From contig NZ_CP032829.1 in NCBI RefSeq assembly GCF_003660165.1, positions 806,001-870,000 on the forward strand: a DNA stretch of 64,000 nucleotides. The letters are read 5' to 3'. The stretch comes from Sphingomonas paeninsulae. Lineage in GTDB: Bacteria > Pseudomonadota > Alphaproteobacteria > Sphingomonadales > Sphingomonadaceae. The notes under the pieces are model-generated. The model did no database searches. It had not been told where the DNA came from and saw only the letters and a program-made list of their open reading frames with translations. The position numbers were made by a program, and so were the translations under genes. This document shows positions 1 through 8,925 of the stretch, one piece after another (within the stretch, counting starts at the first letter, position 1; every line of letters begins with the position of its first letter).

Positions 1-717
1 CGCGGATGATCTCCGCGATAATCGTCGGCGACATCGTGACGCAGCGTTCGCCGTCCCACGCCGGAAACATGATGTGCCCCGTCATCGCCATCGGTGCATT
101 GTTCAGTCGTTCGAACGGCCGCAAATCTATCGCCAGTTCCTCGTCTGTCGCATCGACCACCGGCAAGTCATGGTGGCTATCGACCACCGCGCGCCCCTGG
201 CCCGGCATATGTTTGACGATGCCGACCACGCCCCCTTCACGCAGGCCGTCGATTACGAACCGCCCCAGTGAAGCCACCCGCATCGGATCGGCACCCAATG
301 CGCGGTCGCCAATTGCAGGGTGTGTCTCGGCTGTCCGCACATCGAGCAACGGCAGCGCATCGACGGTGATCCCGACCTCCGCCAGCGTCAGCCCGATCGC
401 CTTTGCATTGACGCGTGCCGCCTCCATCGCTGAAATCGGAGCCACATTGTAAAGCGCATCGAACGCCGCGCCCGCTGGGAACGCCGGCCATTCGGGCGGC
501 TGCATCCGGGATACGCGCCCCCCTTCCTGATCGATCAGGATAGCCAGATCGTCCCGTCCGCTCAGCGCGCGCAAATCATCGGTCAGCGCCCGTAACTGCG
601 TCCGGTCGACGCAGTTACGTTTGAACATGATGTAACCAGCGGGTCACAATCGCGAAAGAACGCGCGTTCGTCAGGGGTCAGTTTGGGGCCGGACAGGCCA
701 AAGATTACGGGCTTCAT
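1..717 (-). pseudogene. nagZ: beta-N-acetylhexosaminidase NagZ, frameshifted and cut by the left edge
   Basis: GH3 family enzyme that removes N-acetylglucosamine from muropeptides during cytoplasmic peptidoglycan recycling. Reading leftward from the ATG at 717, MKPVIFGLSGPKLTPDERAF leads into FFRDCDP. The frame then breaks at the GGG run 641-643. One base later the normal family sequence resumes (GYIMFKRN, then IDQEGGRV) and stays open to the window edge, including the catalytic segment KHMPGQGR followed by VDSHHDLP. The expected Asp-Pro-Ala-Gly-Tyr junction needs one extra base. The C-terminal part lies outside the window. It follows argS and the SPOR gene in the same direction, a familiar alphaproteobacterial order. 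The identity is clear; whether the frameshift is biological or a sequencing error is not. Confidence 0.85.
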
Positions 718-732
718 CGAAAACGCATACTC

Positions 733-783
733 CGCTTCCCTGAGCCTGTCGAAGGATTGCCCTTCGGCAGGCTCAGGGAAGCG
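733..783. repeat. REP-like palindrome between the SPOR gene and nagZ
   Basis: The arms CGCTTCCCTGAGCCTG (733-748) and its reverse complement (768-783) form a stem that continues through TCGAAGG/CCTTCGG with one G-T pair and a 5-nt loop (756-760). A related palindrome with the core CTGAGCTTGTCGAAGG sits at 35315-35378. I recall such elements as widely dispersed in sphingomonads; mobility or function is inference. Confidence 0.75.
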
Positions 784-806
784 ATATCTACTAAGTTCGT
801 CAGCCC

Positions 807-1538
807 TTAATTAACCAACAGACAGTTCTCACCGGCAACCTTCAGCTTGCCACAGATCGTGCTGGCGTCGGCTCCGGCATTCGCGCGCAGGCGATAGAAA
901 TCGCTGCCGTTGACCGTCGCAGCTTCGACCGATTTCGTCAGCGGTGCCAGATAGGCAAACCGCTTCGTCAGCTTGACCCAGGCCGCACTCGCCTGTGCTT
1001 CCGAATTGAACGAACCCAGTTGCACCAGCGAACCCGAAGCCGCCGCCGCGCTGCCGCGAGCAGCAGCCTTTGCTGGCGGAGTCGCAACCAGCGTGCCACC
1101 CGACGCAGGCATTGATGTCGTCGCGACCTTCGATGCGGGCGCCCCCGCAGGTGTCGCCAGCCCGGCCTTGCCACTCGCAACCGGCGCTTCCGCTGTCGCG
1201 TTCAGGTCTATCTTGCCATTCGCCTCAGCCCCTTCCGAAGCTGCAAACGCGCTGTCGCCCTGTCCTTCGACCTTCATGCCACCAGGCGCATCGGGACGCA
1301 CTTTATAGTCGCCCTCCTGCGCCGCGATCAGCTTGCCATCGCCCTGCGGCCCCGGCCCATGATTACGCAGCAGCCACACGCCGCCAATGACCAGCCCCAG
1401 CGCCGCGAGTGCCGCCAGAACGAATCCGGCCAGCTTCCCCGTCGAAACGCGGTCATTGTCCTCGTCATTCACCGCCTCAAGCCAAGGCAGCCGGTCTTCG
1501 TCGTTGAGCGACAGTGCTTCGCGATCGGTATCGGTCAA
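807..1538 (-). CDS. SPOR-domain inner-membrane protein
   Basis: This 243-aa protein has a short acidic cytoplasmic N-terminus, one transmembrane helix at about residues 37-58 (GFVLAALAALGLVIGGVWLL), a long Ala/Gly/Pro-rich linker and a C-terminal SPOR domain from about residue 168 (SLVQLGSFNSEAQASAAW ... FYRLRANAG). SPOR domains bind denuded septal glycan strands, so a role at the division site, FtsN- or DedD-like, is likely. The start is a TTG at 1538 preceded by AGGAG seven bases upstream, inside the end of argS, whose stop is one base away; the two are probably translationally coupled. The order argS - SPOR - nagZ recurs in alphaproteobacteria. Confidence 0.85.
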   Translation of the reverse strand: MTDTDREALSLNDEDRLPWLEAVNDEDNDRVSTGKLAGFVLAALAALGLVIGGVWLLRNHGPGPQGDGKLIAAQEGDYKVRPDAPGGMKVEGQGDSAFAASEGAEANGKIDLNATAEAPVASGKAGLATPAGAPASKVATTSMPASGGTLVATPPAKAAARGSAAAASGSLVQLGSFNSEAQASAAWVKLTKRFAYLAPLTKSVEAATVNGSDFYRLRANAGADASTICGKLKVAGENCLLVN

Positions 1539-1539
1539 A

Positions 1540-3249
1540 TTACATCTCCTCGGCGGCGGTCACGCCCATGATCGACAAGCCATTACGGATAATCTGTCCG
1601 ATGCCATCCACCATGAAAAGCCGGGCCTGTGTCAAATCGGGATCGTTAACTATCAGAACCCGCCGATCAGGCCGATCATTGCCAACATTAAAAAATGCGT
1701 GGAACGCGGCGGCGAGGTCATAAAGATAGAATGCAACACGGTGCGGCTCCCGACTCGACGCTGCCGACTCGACGATTCGCGGAAACTGCGCCGCCATTTT
1801 GATGAGCGTCAGATCCTCGGCATCAAGCTTTGCAACATCGGGATTCCCCCCTGAAATGCCCGCCTCTGCAATCTTGCGCGCCAGCGACCTGATCCGCGCA
1901 TGGGCATATTGGACATAGAAAACCGGATTGTCCTTCGACGCCTCGACCACCTTGGCAAAGTCGAAATCCATCTGCGCATCGGCCTTGCGGCTCAACATCG
2001 TGAACCGGACGACATCCTTGCCGACTTCGCCCACGACATCGGCCAGCGTCACAAAATTACCCGACCGCTTTGACATCTTCACCGGCTCGCCATCGCGTAA
2101 CAGCCGCACCATCTGGATCAGCTTCACGTCGAACGGCTTACCCCCCGTCAGCGCCGCAACCGCCGCCCGGATACGCTTCACCGTGCCCGCATGATCCGCA
2201 CCCCAAATGTCGATCAGCGCATCCGCCGTCTCCGACTTCTGGAAATGATACGCCATGTCGGCACCGAAATACGTCCAGCTACCATCGGACTTTTTGATCG
2301 GCCGATCCTGATCGTCACCGAACTTCGTACTACGGAACAACGGCAGCTCGACCGGCTCCCACTCCTCATCGACCTGCCCCTTTGGCGCTTCCAGCACGCC
2401 GTCGTAAACCAGCCCCTCAGCTCGCAATCGCGCTTCCGCAGCCTCGGGCTTTTTCGCAGCCTGAACCTCTGCTTCCGAAGAAAACACGTCGTGATGAATA
2501 CCGAGCAGCGCCAGATCGGCCTTGATCAGCACCAGCATCGCCGCAACCGCACGCGTCCGAAACGGCACCAGCCACTCAGCCTCGGGAGCATCGACGTATT
2601 TGTCGCCAAACTCCGCCGCTAACGCCTGCCCAACCGGGATCAGATAGTCGCCCGGATACAATCCCTCCGGTATCTCCCCGACATCGGAACCCAGCGCCTC
2701 ACGGTACCGAACGTGCGCCGATCGGGCCAGAACATCGACCTGCCCGCCAGCGTCGTTGACGTAATATTCCTTGATGACCCGGTGCCCCGAGTACTGAAGC
2801 AATGTCGCCAGAGCATCGCCGACAACCGCACCCCGGCAATGCCCCATGTGCATCGGCCCGGTCGGATTGGCCGACACATATTCAATATTGACGATCTGGT
2901 TCGCGCCCGTGTCCAACCGCCCATAATCGCCAGCCGCCGCGTGAATGCGCGTCAATTCATCACGCCAAACCTGATCCGCCAGCCGCAGATTGATGAAACC
3001 CGGCCCAGCGATTTCCACCGCAGTCACACCCGGTACCGCCTCCAGCAGCGGCTTCAACGCCTCCGCCAGATCACGCGGCTTTACGCCCGCGCCCTTTGCC
3101 AGCACCATCGCCGCATTGGTCGCCAGATCGCCATGCGCCGGATCGCGCGGCGGCTCGACCGCGATGTTGGCGCGGTTCAGCCCCTCGACAAGAGGAAGCT
3201 GGTCGAGCGCGGCGTTCAGATGCGCGGTGTAATCGAGGTAAAGCGTCAA
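1540..3249 (-). CDS. argS: arginyl-tRNA synthetase
   Basis: Class I aminoacyl-tRNA synthetase that charges tRNA-Arg in the cytoplasm. The HIGH-type motif lies in ANPTGPMHMGHCRG, the KMSK loop is PVKMSKRSGNFV, and the C-terminal anticodon-binding domain ends in QIIRNGLSIMGV. The upstream additional domain (Add1) is present (VEPPRDPAHGDLATNAAMVL). I chose the TTG at 3249 (product begins MTLYLDYTAHL, 569 aa) because family members start this way and GGGA lies six bases upstream. A TTG at 3267 would add six residues. The gene lies about 70 bases after pepN and next to the SPOR gene. Confidence 0.93.
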   Translation of the reverse strand: MTLYLDYTAHLNAALDQLPLVEGLNRANIAVEPPRDPAHGDLATNAAMVLAKGAGVKPRDLAEALKPLLEAVPGVTAVEIAGPGFINLRLADQVWRDELTRIHAAAGDYGRLDTGANQIVNIEYVSANPTGPMHMGHCRGAVVGDALATLLQYSGHRVIKEYYVNDAGGQVDVLARSAHVRYREALGSDVGEIPEGLYPGDYLIPVGQALAAEFGDKYVDAPEAEWLVPFRTRAVAAMLVLIKADLALLGIHHDVFSSEAEVQAAKKPEAAEARLRAEGLVYDGVLEAPKGQVDEEWEPVELPLFRSTKFGDDQDRPIKKSDGSWTYFGADMAYHFQKSETADALIDIWGADHAGTVKRIRAAVAALTGGKPFDVKLIQMVRLLRDGEPVKMSKRSGNFVTLADVVGEVGKDVVRFTMLSRKADAQMDFDFAKVVEASKDNPVFYVQYAHARIRSLARKIAEAGISGGNPDVAKLDAEDLTLIKMAAQFPRIVESAASSREPHRVAFYLYDLAAAFHAFFNVGNDRPDRRVLIVNDPDLTQARLFMVDGIGQIIRNGLSIMGVTAAEEM

Positions 3250-3319
3250 AGGAAAATCCCGGATCAAGGCAAAGCGCGGCCCTTAACCGGGAATGCCGAA
3301 AAGGTCACGCCGCCTAAGA

Positions 3320-5926
3320 TTAAGCCAGCGACTTGGAAACCTGCTCGAACACATCCTTCGACAATCCCGGCGTCGCCAAAATCCGCTCCAGCGCCGCCCG
3401 CATTAACGCCTGCCGCTCCGCATCGAACCGCCGCCAGCGGCCCAGCGACGGCACCATCTTCGCCGCCGTCTGCGCATTCACCGGGTCGAGCGCGATGATC
3501 TGGTCGGCGAAAAATGCATAACCCCGCCCGTCCGCCGCATGGAACGACCGCTGATTCATCCCGAACGCCCCGACCAAAGCCCGGAATCGATTTGGATTGC
3601 TCAGCGTGAAATCGGGATGCCCCGCCAGTTCGATAACCGCCTCTACCGTATCGGCCCGCGTTGAAACCGCCTGCGTCGTGAACCATTTGTCCAGCACCAG
3701 CGCATTGTCGCGATACCGCCGATAAAAGATGTCCAGCGCCGCCACCCGCAATTCGGCCTGACTGTTCGCCAGCGTACCCAGTGCGGCCAGCCGGTCGGTC
3801 ATATTATCCGCCGCCCCGAATTGCGTGAAAGCCAGCTTTGCCCCCGCATCGGCATCGGCCGCCATGATATAGCCCAGCGCCACATTCCGAATCCGCCGCG
3901 CGCCCTTGGCCGCTGGCGAATATTCGAACGACCGCCCGCCATTCGCGGCATAAATCTCCTGCCACTTCGCCAGATGCGCATTTGCCAGGGCAAGCCGCAG
4001 CGCCTCTCGCGCCGTCGCAATCGCATCGGGATCGACCACCAGCATCTGATCGCCGATGAAGGCATCGCTGGGCAACACGACCGCCTCACCAATAAACGCC
4101 GGATCGAGCGCCCCATCGCTCAGCGTCTCGCCCACGCCCTTGATGACCGCCGCATGGTCCGCAACGCCGGTCGAAATCGCCGCGACCAGCGTATTCAGCA
4201 TCAACTGCTGCATCGCCTCGTAACGCGCGAACGGATCATCATCCTCCGCCGCCAGAAACGCCAGGTCGGCCTCCGTACGGTTCGTTTCCAGAACAACGGG
4301 CGCACTGAAATCGCGATTGATCGACAATACCGGCGGCTGGGCAAACCCGTCGAACGTCAGCGTTGTCGTATCGGTATCGAGCACAACCAATTGCTCGCCC
4401 CCGCTCTCTCCCGTCGCGCGATCGAACAGCGCCATTCGGATCGGCAGGGTCATCGGCTGCTTCACCGGTTGCCCCGGCGTCGGCGGCACCAGTTGAGTCA
4501 GCGTCAGCGTTGCCTGCTTCGTATCCGCATCATGCGCGATTGCCGCCATCAGCTTCGGCGTCCCCGCCTGCGCATACCAGCGTTTGAACACGCTCAGATC
4601 GACCCCGCTCGCATCCTGCATCGCGGCCACGAAATCGTCACACGTAACCGCTTGCCCGTCATGCCGTTCGAAATACAGATCCGACCCTGCGCGAAATTTC
4701 TCAGCACCCAGCAAAGTGTGGATCATCCGTATGATTTCGGCGCCCTTGTTATAGATGGTCGCCGTATAGAAATTGCCGATCTCCATATAGGAATCGGGCC
4801 GGATCGGATGCGCCAGCGGGCCGCCATCCTCGGGAAACTGGCTCCCGCGCAATGCCCGCACATCCTCGATCCGCTGAACCGCCGCCGATCCCTGATCCGC
4901 CGAAAAACTCTGGTCGCGAAAGACCGTAAAGCCTTCCTTTAACGATAGCTGGAACCAGTCGCGGCAGGTGACGCGATTGCCCGACCAGTTATGAAAATAC
5001 TCATGCGCCACGACGCCCTGAACATTGTCATAATCGACATCGGTCGCCGTATCGGCATCCGCCAATATGTAGCGCGAGTTAAAGACGTTGAGTCCCTTGT
5101 TCTCCATCGCGCCGAAGTTGAAATCATCGACCGCGACGATGTTGAACACCCCCAGATCATATTCGCGACCGTAAACATCCTCGTCCCATTTCATTGATGT
5201 TTTCAGCGCCGCCATCGCGTACGCGGTCTTCGGCACATCGGCCTCGCGCACCCATATCCCCAGTTCGACCGTTCGCCCCGACATCGTCGTGAAACTGTCG
5301 CGATTGGCCTTCAGATCGCCCGCTACCAGCGCAAAAAGATAGCTCGGCTTCAGGAACGGGTCGTTCCATTCGGCCCAATGCCGCCCCTCACCCGCATCGC
5401 CGTTCGCGACATTGTCACCATTCGCCAGCAACACCGGATAGGCGCTCTTGTCCGCCGTCATGCGCACCGAATACCGGCTCAGAACATCGGGCCGGTCGGG
5501 AAAGAAAGTGATCCGTCGAAACCCCTCGGCCTCGCACTGGGTACAAAGCAGCCCGCCGCTCGCATAAAGCCCCATCAACTGCGTATTGCGTTCGGGGGAA
5601 AGTTCGACTTCGGTTTCGATGACATGATCGTCGCCCGACAGGTCGATAACCAGCCGACCATCGTCGATCCGCCAGTCATTGATCGCCTGCCCATCGACCC
5701 GAACCGCCAGCGGCGTCAGCGTCTCGCCCTCAAGCACCAGTGGCCGACCGTGCCCGCCATTACGTGAAACCGTCAGTCGCGCCGTCACCCGCGTTTTCGC
5801 CGGGCCAAGATCGAAATCCAGCCCAATCTCCGGCACCATCCAGTCGGGCGGGCGATAATCCTCGCGTCGAATGATGTGCGGCGTTGAAAGCGGAACCGCA
5901 GTGGCGGTGGTCTGAATATCGAGCAT
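3320..5926 (-). CDS. pepN: aminopeptidase N, M1 metallopeptidase
   Basis: Zinc-dependent aminopeptidase that trims N-terminal residues from peptides in the cytoplasm. At 868 aa it matches the proteobacterial PepN type, with the additional Ig-like and C-terminal helical domains. The exopeptidase motif GAMEN is near residue 272 (FNFGAMENKGLNVF) and the zinc site HEYFHNWSGN is near residue 306, followed by the second-ligand region LKEGFTVFRDQ. The ATG at 5926 gives MLDIQTTATAVPL and the usual N-terminal YRPPDW segment. It probably runs into argS as one transcript. Confidence 0.95.
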   Translation of the reverse strand: MLDIQTTATAVPLSTPHIIRREDYRPPDWMVPEIGLDFDLGPAKTRVTARLTVSRNGGHGRPLVLEGETLTPLAVRVDGQAINDWRIDDGRLVIDLSGDDHVIETEVELSPERNTQLMGLYASGGLLCTQCEAEGFRRITFFPDRPDVLSRYSVRMTADKSAYPVLLANGDNVANGDAGEGRHWAEWNDPFLKPSYLFALVAGDLKANRDSFTTMSGRTVELGIWVREADVPKTAYAMAALKTSMKWDEDVYGREYDLGVFNIVAVDDFNFGAMENKGLNVFNSRYILADADTATDVDYDNVQGVVAHEYFHNWSGNRVTCRDWFQLSLKEGFTVFRDQSFSADQGSAAVQRIEDVRALRGSQFPEDGGPLAHPIRPDSYMEIGNFYTATIYNKGAEIIRMIHTLLGAEKFRAGSDLYFERHDGQAVTCDDFVAAMQDASGVDLSVFKRWYAQAGTPKLMAAIAHDADTKQATLTLTQLVPPTPGQPVKQPMTLPIRMALFDRATGESGGEQLVVLDTDTTTLTFDGFAQPPVLSINRDFSAPVVLETNRTEADLAFLAAEDDDPFARYEAMQQLMLNTLVAAISTGVADHAAVIKGVGETLSDGALDPAFIGEAVVLPSDAFIGDQMLVVDPDAIATAREALRLALANAHLAKWQEIYAANGGRSFEYSPAAKGARRIRNVALGYIMAADADAGAKLAFTQFGAADNMTDRLAALGTLANSQAELRVAALDIFYRRYRDNALVLDKWFTTQAVSTRADTVEAVIELAGHPDFTLSNPNRFRALVGAFGMNQRSFHAADGRGYAFFADQIIALDPVNAQTAAKMVPSLGRWRRFDAERQALMRAALERILATPGLSKDVFEQVSKSLA

Positions 5927-6018
5927 AAACGACAGTTAAGGGCACGGAGAGGACGGCACAACCGCTTGCCACACGCTAATCCAGGCGTATCACGTCAGTA
6001 ATACACAGGGAGTTTCAT

Positions 6019-7248
6019 ATGCTCGTCAACATATTGGCAGCAGCAGCCACGACATTCGACCCCGAAGCGGCAACACAGGCCTATCTCGCCACGGTAAAGG
6101 GGGCCGCCCGCGTGAAATCGGACGGCTATTTCGAAGGGGGCTATTGGCTGATCCTCTGGGGCGCAATCGTCGCGATCCTCTCCGACTTCATCATCCTGCA
6201 ATCGCGCCTCTCCGCCCGTTTCCGCGACTGGGCGACACGCGTCTGCAAATGGCGCTGGCTGGTCCCGGCGCTCTACGTCATTCCTTACACGATCATCGGC
6301 ACCCTGATTATGTTGCCTTGGACGATCTACACCTGCTTCATCCGTGAAAAACAATATGACCTGATGAACCAGAGTTTTGCCGACTGGGCGCTCGATCAGA
6401 GCAAGGGGCTTGGTGTCGGCATTATCTCGGCGGCAGTCATGTTCGTGATTATCTTTGCCGTGATCCGCAAAAGCCCGAAACTCTGGTGGCTATGGGGGGC
6501 GGTCGCGATGAGTGCCGTGCTTGCGCTGACCGTGATGATCTCGCCGGTCTATCTCGCGCCCCTGTTCAATACGTACACTGAAATGAAGCCCGGCCCGGTA
6601 CGCGACCGCATTGTTGCGATGGCAACCGCAAACCATGTGCCGGCCGAACATATCTATGTCTTCGACGCATCGAAACAGACCAAACGCATCTCGGCCAACG
6701 TCTCCGGCCTTGGCCCCACGGTGCGCATCTCGCTCAACGACAACCTGCTGAACCGCACCACGCCTGCGCAAACCGCGGCGGTCATGGGCCATGAATTGGG
6801 CCACTACGTCCTCGGGCATATTCCACGCATGATGGCGATGTTCACCGTGCTGTTCCTGCTCGCCTTCTGGCTCTTGTCGCGCATTGCGCCAGCGATAATC
6901 GCCCGGCGTGGCGAACGATGGGACGTGCACGGGATCAGCGACCCAGCCGTCATTCCCCTGTTCGGAATCCTCGCCACGACATTCCTGTTCGTGCTGACGC
7001 CAGTGACCAACACTATGGTCCGCATCAACGAAAGCGAGGCCGATGCCTTCGGTCTCGAAGCCGCGCGCGAACCCGATGGTTTTGCCCAGACCGCGCTCGC
7101 CATATCCGAATATCGCAAGCTCGAACCCGGCCCGATAGAGGAAGCCCTGTTTTTCGATCACCCGTCGGGCGCGACGCGCATCAGGATGGCGATGAACTGG
7201 AAAGCGGCTCATCTGGCCGAGGTCGAAGCAAAGGCAAAGGCGAAGTAA
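6019..7248 (+). CDS. M48 family membrane metalloprotease (Ste24/CAAX-type)
   Basis: A 409-aa integral membrane protease. Several hydrophobic helices precede the zinc motif HELGHYVLGH at about residue 257, and the third ligand lies in NESEADAFGLE near residue 338. The N-terminal part (YFEGGYWLILWGAIVAI, then REKQYDLMNQSFADW) is typical of the Ste24 branch rather than the shorter HtpX. The expected role is proteolysis of membrane or misfolded proteins; the substrate is unknown. GGGAG lies six bases upstream of the ATG. A small SDR follows four bases after the stop, so the two are likely cotranscribed. Confidence 0.9.
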   Translation: MLVNILAAAATTFDPEAATQAYLATVKGAARVKSDGYFEGGYWLILWGAIVAILSDFIILQSRLSARFRDWATRVCKWRWLVPALYVIPYTIIGTLIMLPWTIYTCFIREKQYDLMNQSFADWALDQSKGLGVGIISAAVMFVIIFAVIRKSPKLWWLWGAVAMSAVLALTVMISPVYLAPLFNTYTEMKPGPVRDRIVAMATANHVPAEHIYVFDASKQTKRISANVSGLGPTVRISLNDNLLNRTTPAQTAAVMGHELGHYVLGHIPRMMAMFTVLFLLAFWLLSRIAPAIIARRGERWDVHGISDPAVIPLFGILATTFLFVLTPVTNTMVRINESEADAFGLEAAREPDGFAQTALAISEYRKLEPGPIEEALFFDHPSGATRIRMAMNWKAAHLAEVEAKAKAK

Positions 7249-7252
7249 CGGA

Positions 7253-8080
7253 ATGGCACGACTGTGGATATTCGGGCTGGGTTACACCGCGTCGCGGATA
7301 GCAGCGCGGTTGCGTGCGGACGGCTGGGAAGTCTCGGGAACGGGTCGGGCGGGCGTGGCTTTCGATGACGATGCGGCGGTGCGTGATGGCGTCGCCCGCG
7401 CCACGCACGTCCTGTCCTCCGTCCCGCCCGCTGACGACGGTGATCCGGTTCTGATGCGATACGGCGATGTGATGGGCGGGGCATTGGGCGGGCGCTGGCT
7501 TGGCTATTTGTCCTCAACCGGCGTCTATGGCGACGTCGGCGGCGCGTGGGTCGATGAAAGCGCACCCGTTCGCGGACGTCGCGCCAATCGCAACCGTGCC
7601 GATCTCGACTGGCAGGACAACGGCGCGCATGTTTTCAGATTGCCGGGAATCTATGGCCCCGGCCGCTCCGCCCTGGAACGTGTGGCAGAGGGAAAGGCGC
7701 ACCGGATCGACCTTCCCGACCAGATATTCAGCCGGGTTCATGTCGATGATATCGTCACCGGCGTGATTGCGGGGTTCGACGCACCGGCTGGCGTTTACAA
7801 CCTGTCCGACGACCATCCCGCACCCCAGAACGCGGTGATCGAGGAAGCGGCAGCTCTGCTCGGCTTACCCGTTCCCGGTGGCGTTTCGCTCGAAAACCTG
7901 TCGCCGATGGCACGCAGTTTCTATGCCGAAAACCGCCGCGTCGCCAATGGCAAGGCAAAGCGCGTACTCGGCTGGAAACCCATTTACGCCGATTTTACCG
8001 CCGGTTTACGCGCACTAAGCGCCACTATCAGCCCGATAAGCGCCACAACACCGCCCGAAACCGCCAATAACGTCCAGTGA
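7253..8080 (+). CDS. SDR-family epimerase-like protein (YeeZ-like)
   Basis: A 275-aa extended-SDR protein with an N-terminal Rossmann loop (LWIFGLGYTASRIAARL) and a SSTGVYGDVGG segment that supplies the catalytic-type Tyr region. RLPGIYGPGRSALERV and FSRVHVDDIV are typical of nucleotide-sugar epimerase relatives. The substrate is not known. It follows the M48 protease closely. The last 32 codons (ATISPISATTPPETANNVQ at the end) are low-complexity and overlap the 3' end of the convergent DMT gene by 97 bases. Homologues usually stop soon after GLRAL, so the tail may be a read-through extension. Confidence 0.8.
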   Translation: MARLWIFGLGYTASRIAARLRADGWEVSGTGRAGVAFDDDAAVRDGVARATHVLSSVPPADDGDPVLMRYGDVMGGALGGRWLGYLSSTGVYGDVGGAWVDESAPVRGRRANRNRADLDWQDNGAHVFRLPGIYGPGRSALERVAEGKAHRIDLPDQIFSRVHVDDIVTGVIAGFDAPAGVYNLSDDHPAPQNAVIEEAAALLGLPVPGGVSLENLSPMARSFYAENRRVANGKAKRVLGWKPIYADFTAGLRALSATISPISATTPPETANNVQ

Positions 8081-8901
8081 TAGTGTTCGAACACCGTCGA
8101 TAACAGCATTGCGATAACTGGCGTTATCACTCCCGAATAAGCCGCTCGCCCCGGCCCGATCGCCCGGATCACTCCAAAATAAAGCGTAAACGCGACAGCA
8201 CTCGCCATCACTCCAAGGTACAGCGTCCCCGCGAGATATACCGGCGTCAATTCAATCACCGGTGCACCCACCGTGACCAAACCCATCACCGCATTCATCC
8301 CCGCTCCCCAGAACATTCCCCACGCCAGCATCGCCGCCATCGACATCCCGCGCCCCCGGTCGGTCCCCTGCATGACGTTCGCCGCGGAAGCGGAAAAGAC
8401 ACCCGCCAGAGTCAGGCCCAGCCCCAGTAACGAAGTATGCGCACTGGCAGTATCGGCACGGGCTTCCTTAAGGATCAGCAATCCGACACCGGTCAGCGCG
8501 ATCAGCGATCCGACCAGGAATCTGCCGGTAATCGGCTGCTTCAGAAAGGCGCGGGCGAAAATCGCATTGGGAACGAACAGCAGCGAAAACACCACGGCCA
8601 CCAGACCGGATGTGATCAGCCCTTCTGCACGATAGACGAAATTGAAGTTCATGAAAAACTGCGCAAAGCCAAGCAAGGCAGCAAACATATGCCCCCGCCA
8701 GTCGAGCCTCAGCGGTGCCTTCGTCCCGAGCGCGTAAATGAACATCGCAACCGCCCCCACAAGGAAGCGATAGCACACGGACCATGTCGGCGGCACGACA
8801 CCTAGCTGTCCCCGGATAACCAGCCAGGTCGAACCCCAGATGATTGTCACGATGGCAAAGGGGATCATGATCCGCGCGCTGAGCATCGGACTGTTACTCA
8901 C
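7984..8901 (-). CDS. EamA/DMT-family transporter
   Basis: An inner-membrane permease of the drug/metabolite transporter superfamily, with about ten hydrophobic helices in two EamA repeats. The first opens with IPFAIVTIIWGSTWLVIRGQLG and PPTWSVCYRFLVGA; the second includes LGVMASAVAFTLYFGVIRAIGPGRAAY. Such proteins usually export amino acids or other metabolites; the substrate cannot be read from the sequence. Candidate starts are GTG 8901 (chosen), ATG 8886 and TTG 8922, none with a strong ribosome site. The gene follows the threonine aldolase in the same direction. Confidence 0.85.
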   Translation of the reverse strand: MSNSPMLSARIMIPFAIVTIIWGSTWLVIRGQLGVVPPTWSVCYRFLVGAVAMFIYALGTKAPLRLDWRGHMFAALLGFAQFFMNFNFVYRAEGLITSGLVAVVFSLLFVPNAIFARAFLKQPITGRFLVGSLIALTGVGLLILKEARADTASAHTSLLGLGLTLAGVFSASAANVMQGTDRGRGMSMAAMLAWGMFWGAGMNAVMGLVTVGAPVIELTPVYLAGTLYLGVMASAVAFTLYFGVIRAIGPGRAAYSGVITPVIAMLLSTVFEHYHWTLLAVSGGVVALIGLIVALSARKPAVKSA

Positions 8902-8925
8902 GGGCGCCGCCCCACAGTGCAAAAA

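Noticed and set aside
3249-3267. Longer argS start at TTG 3267
   Set aside because: Adds six residues without family support and has a poorer ribosome site than TTG 3249; kept only as an alternative.
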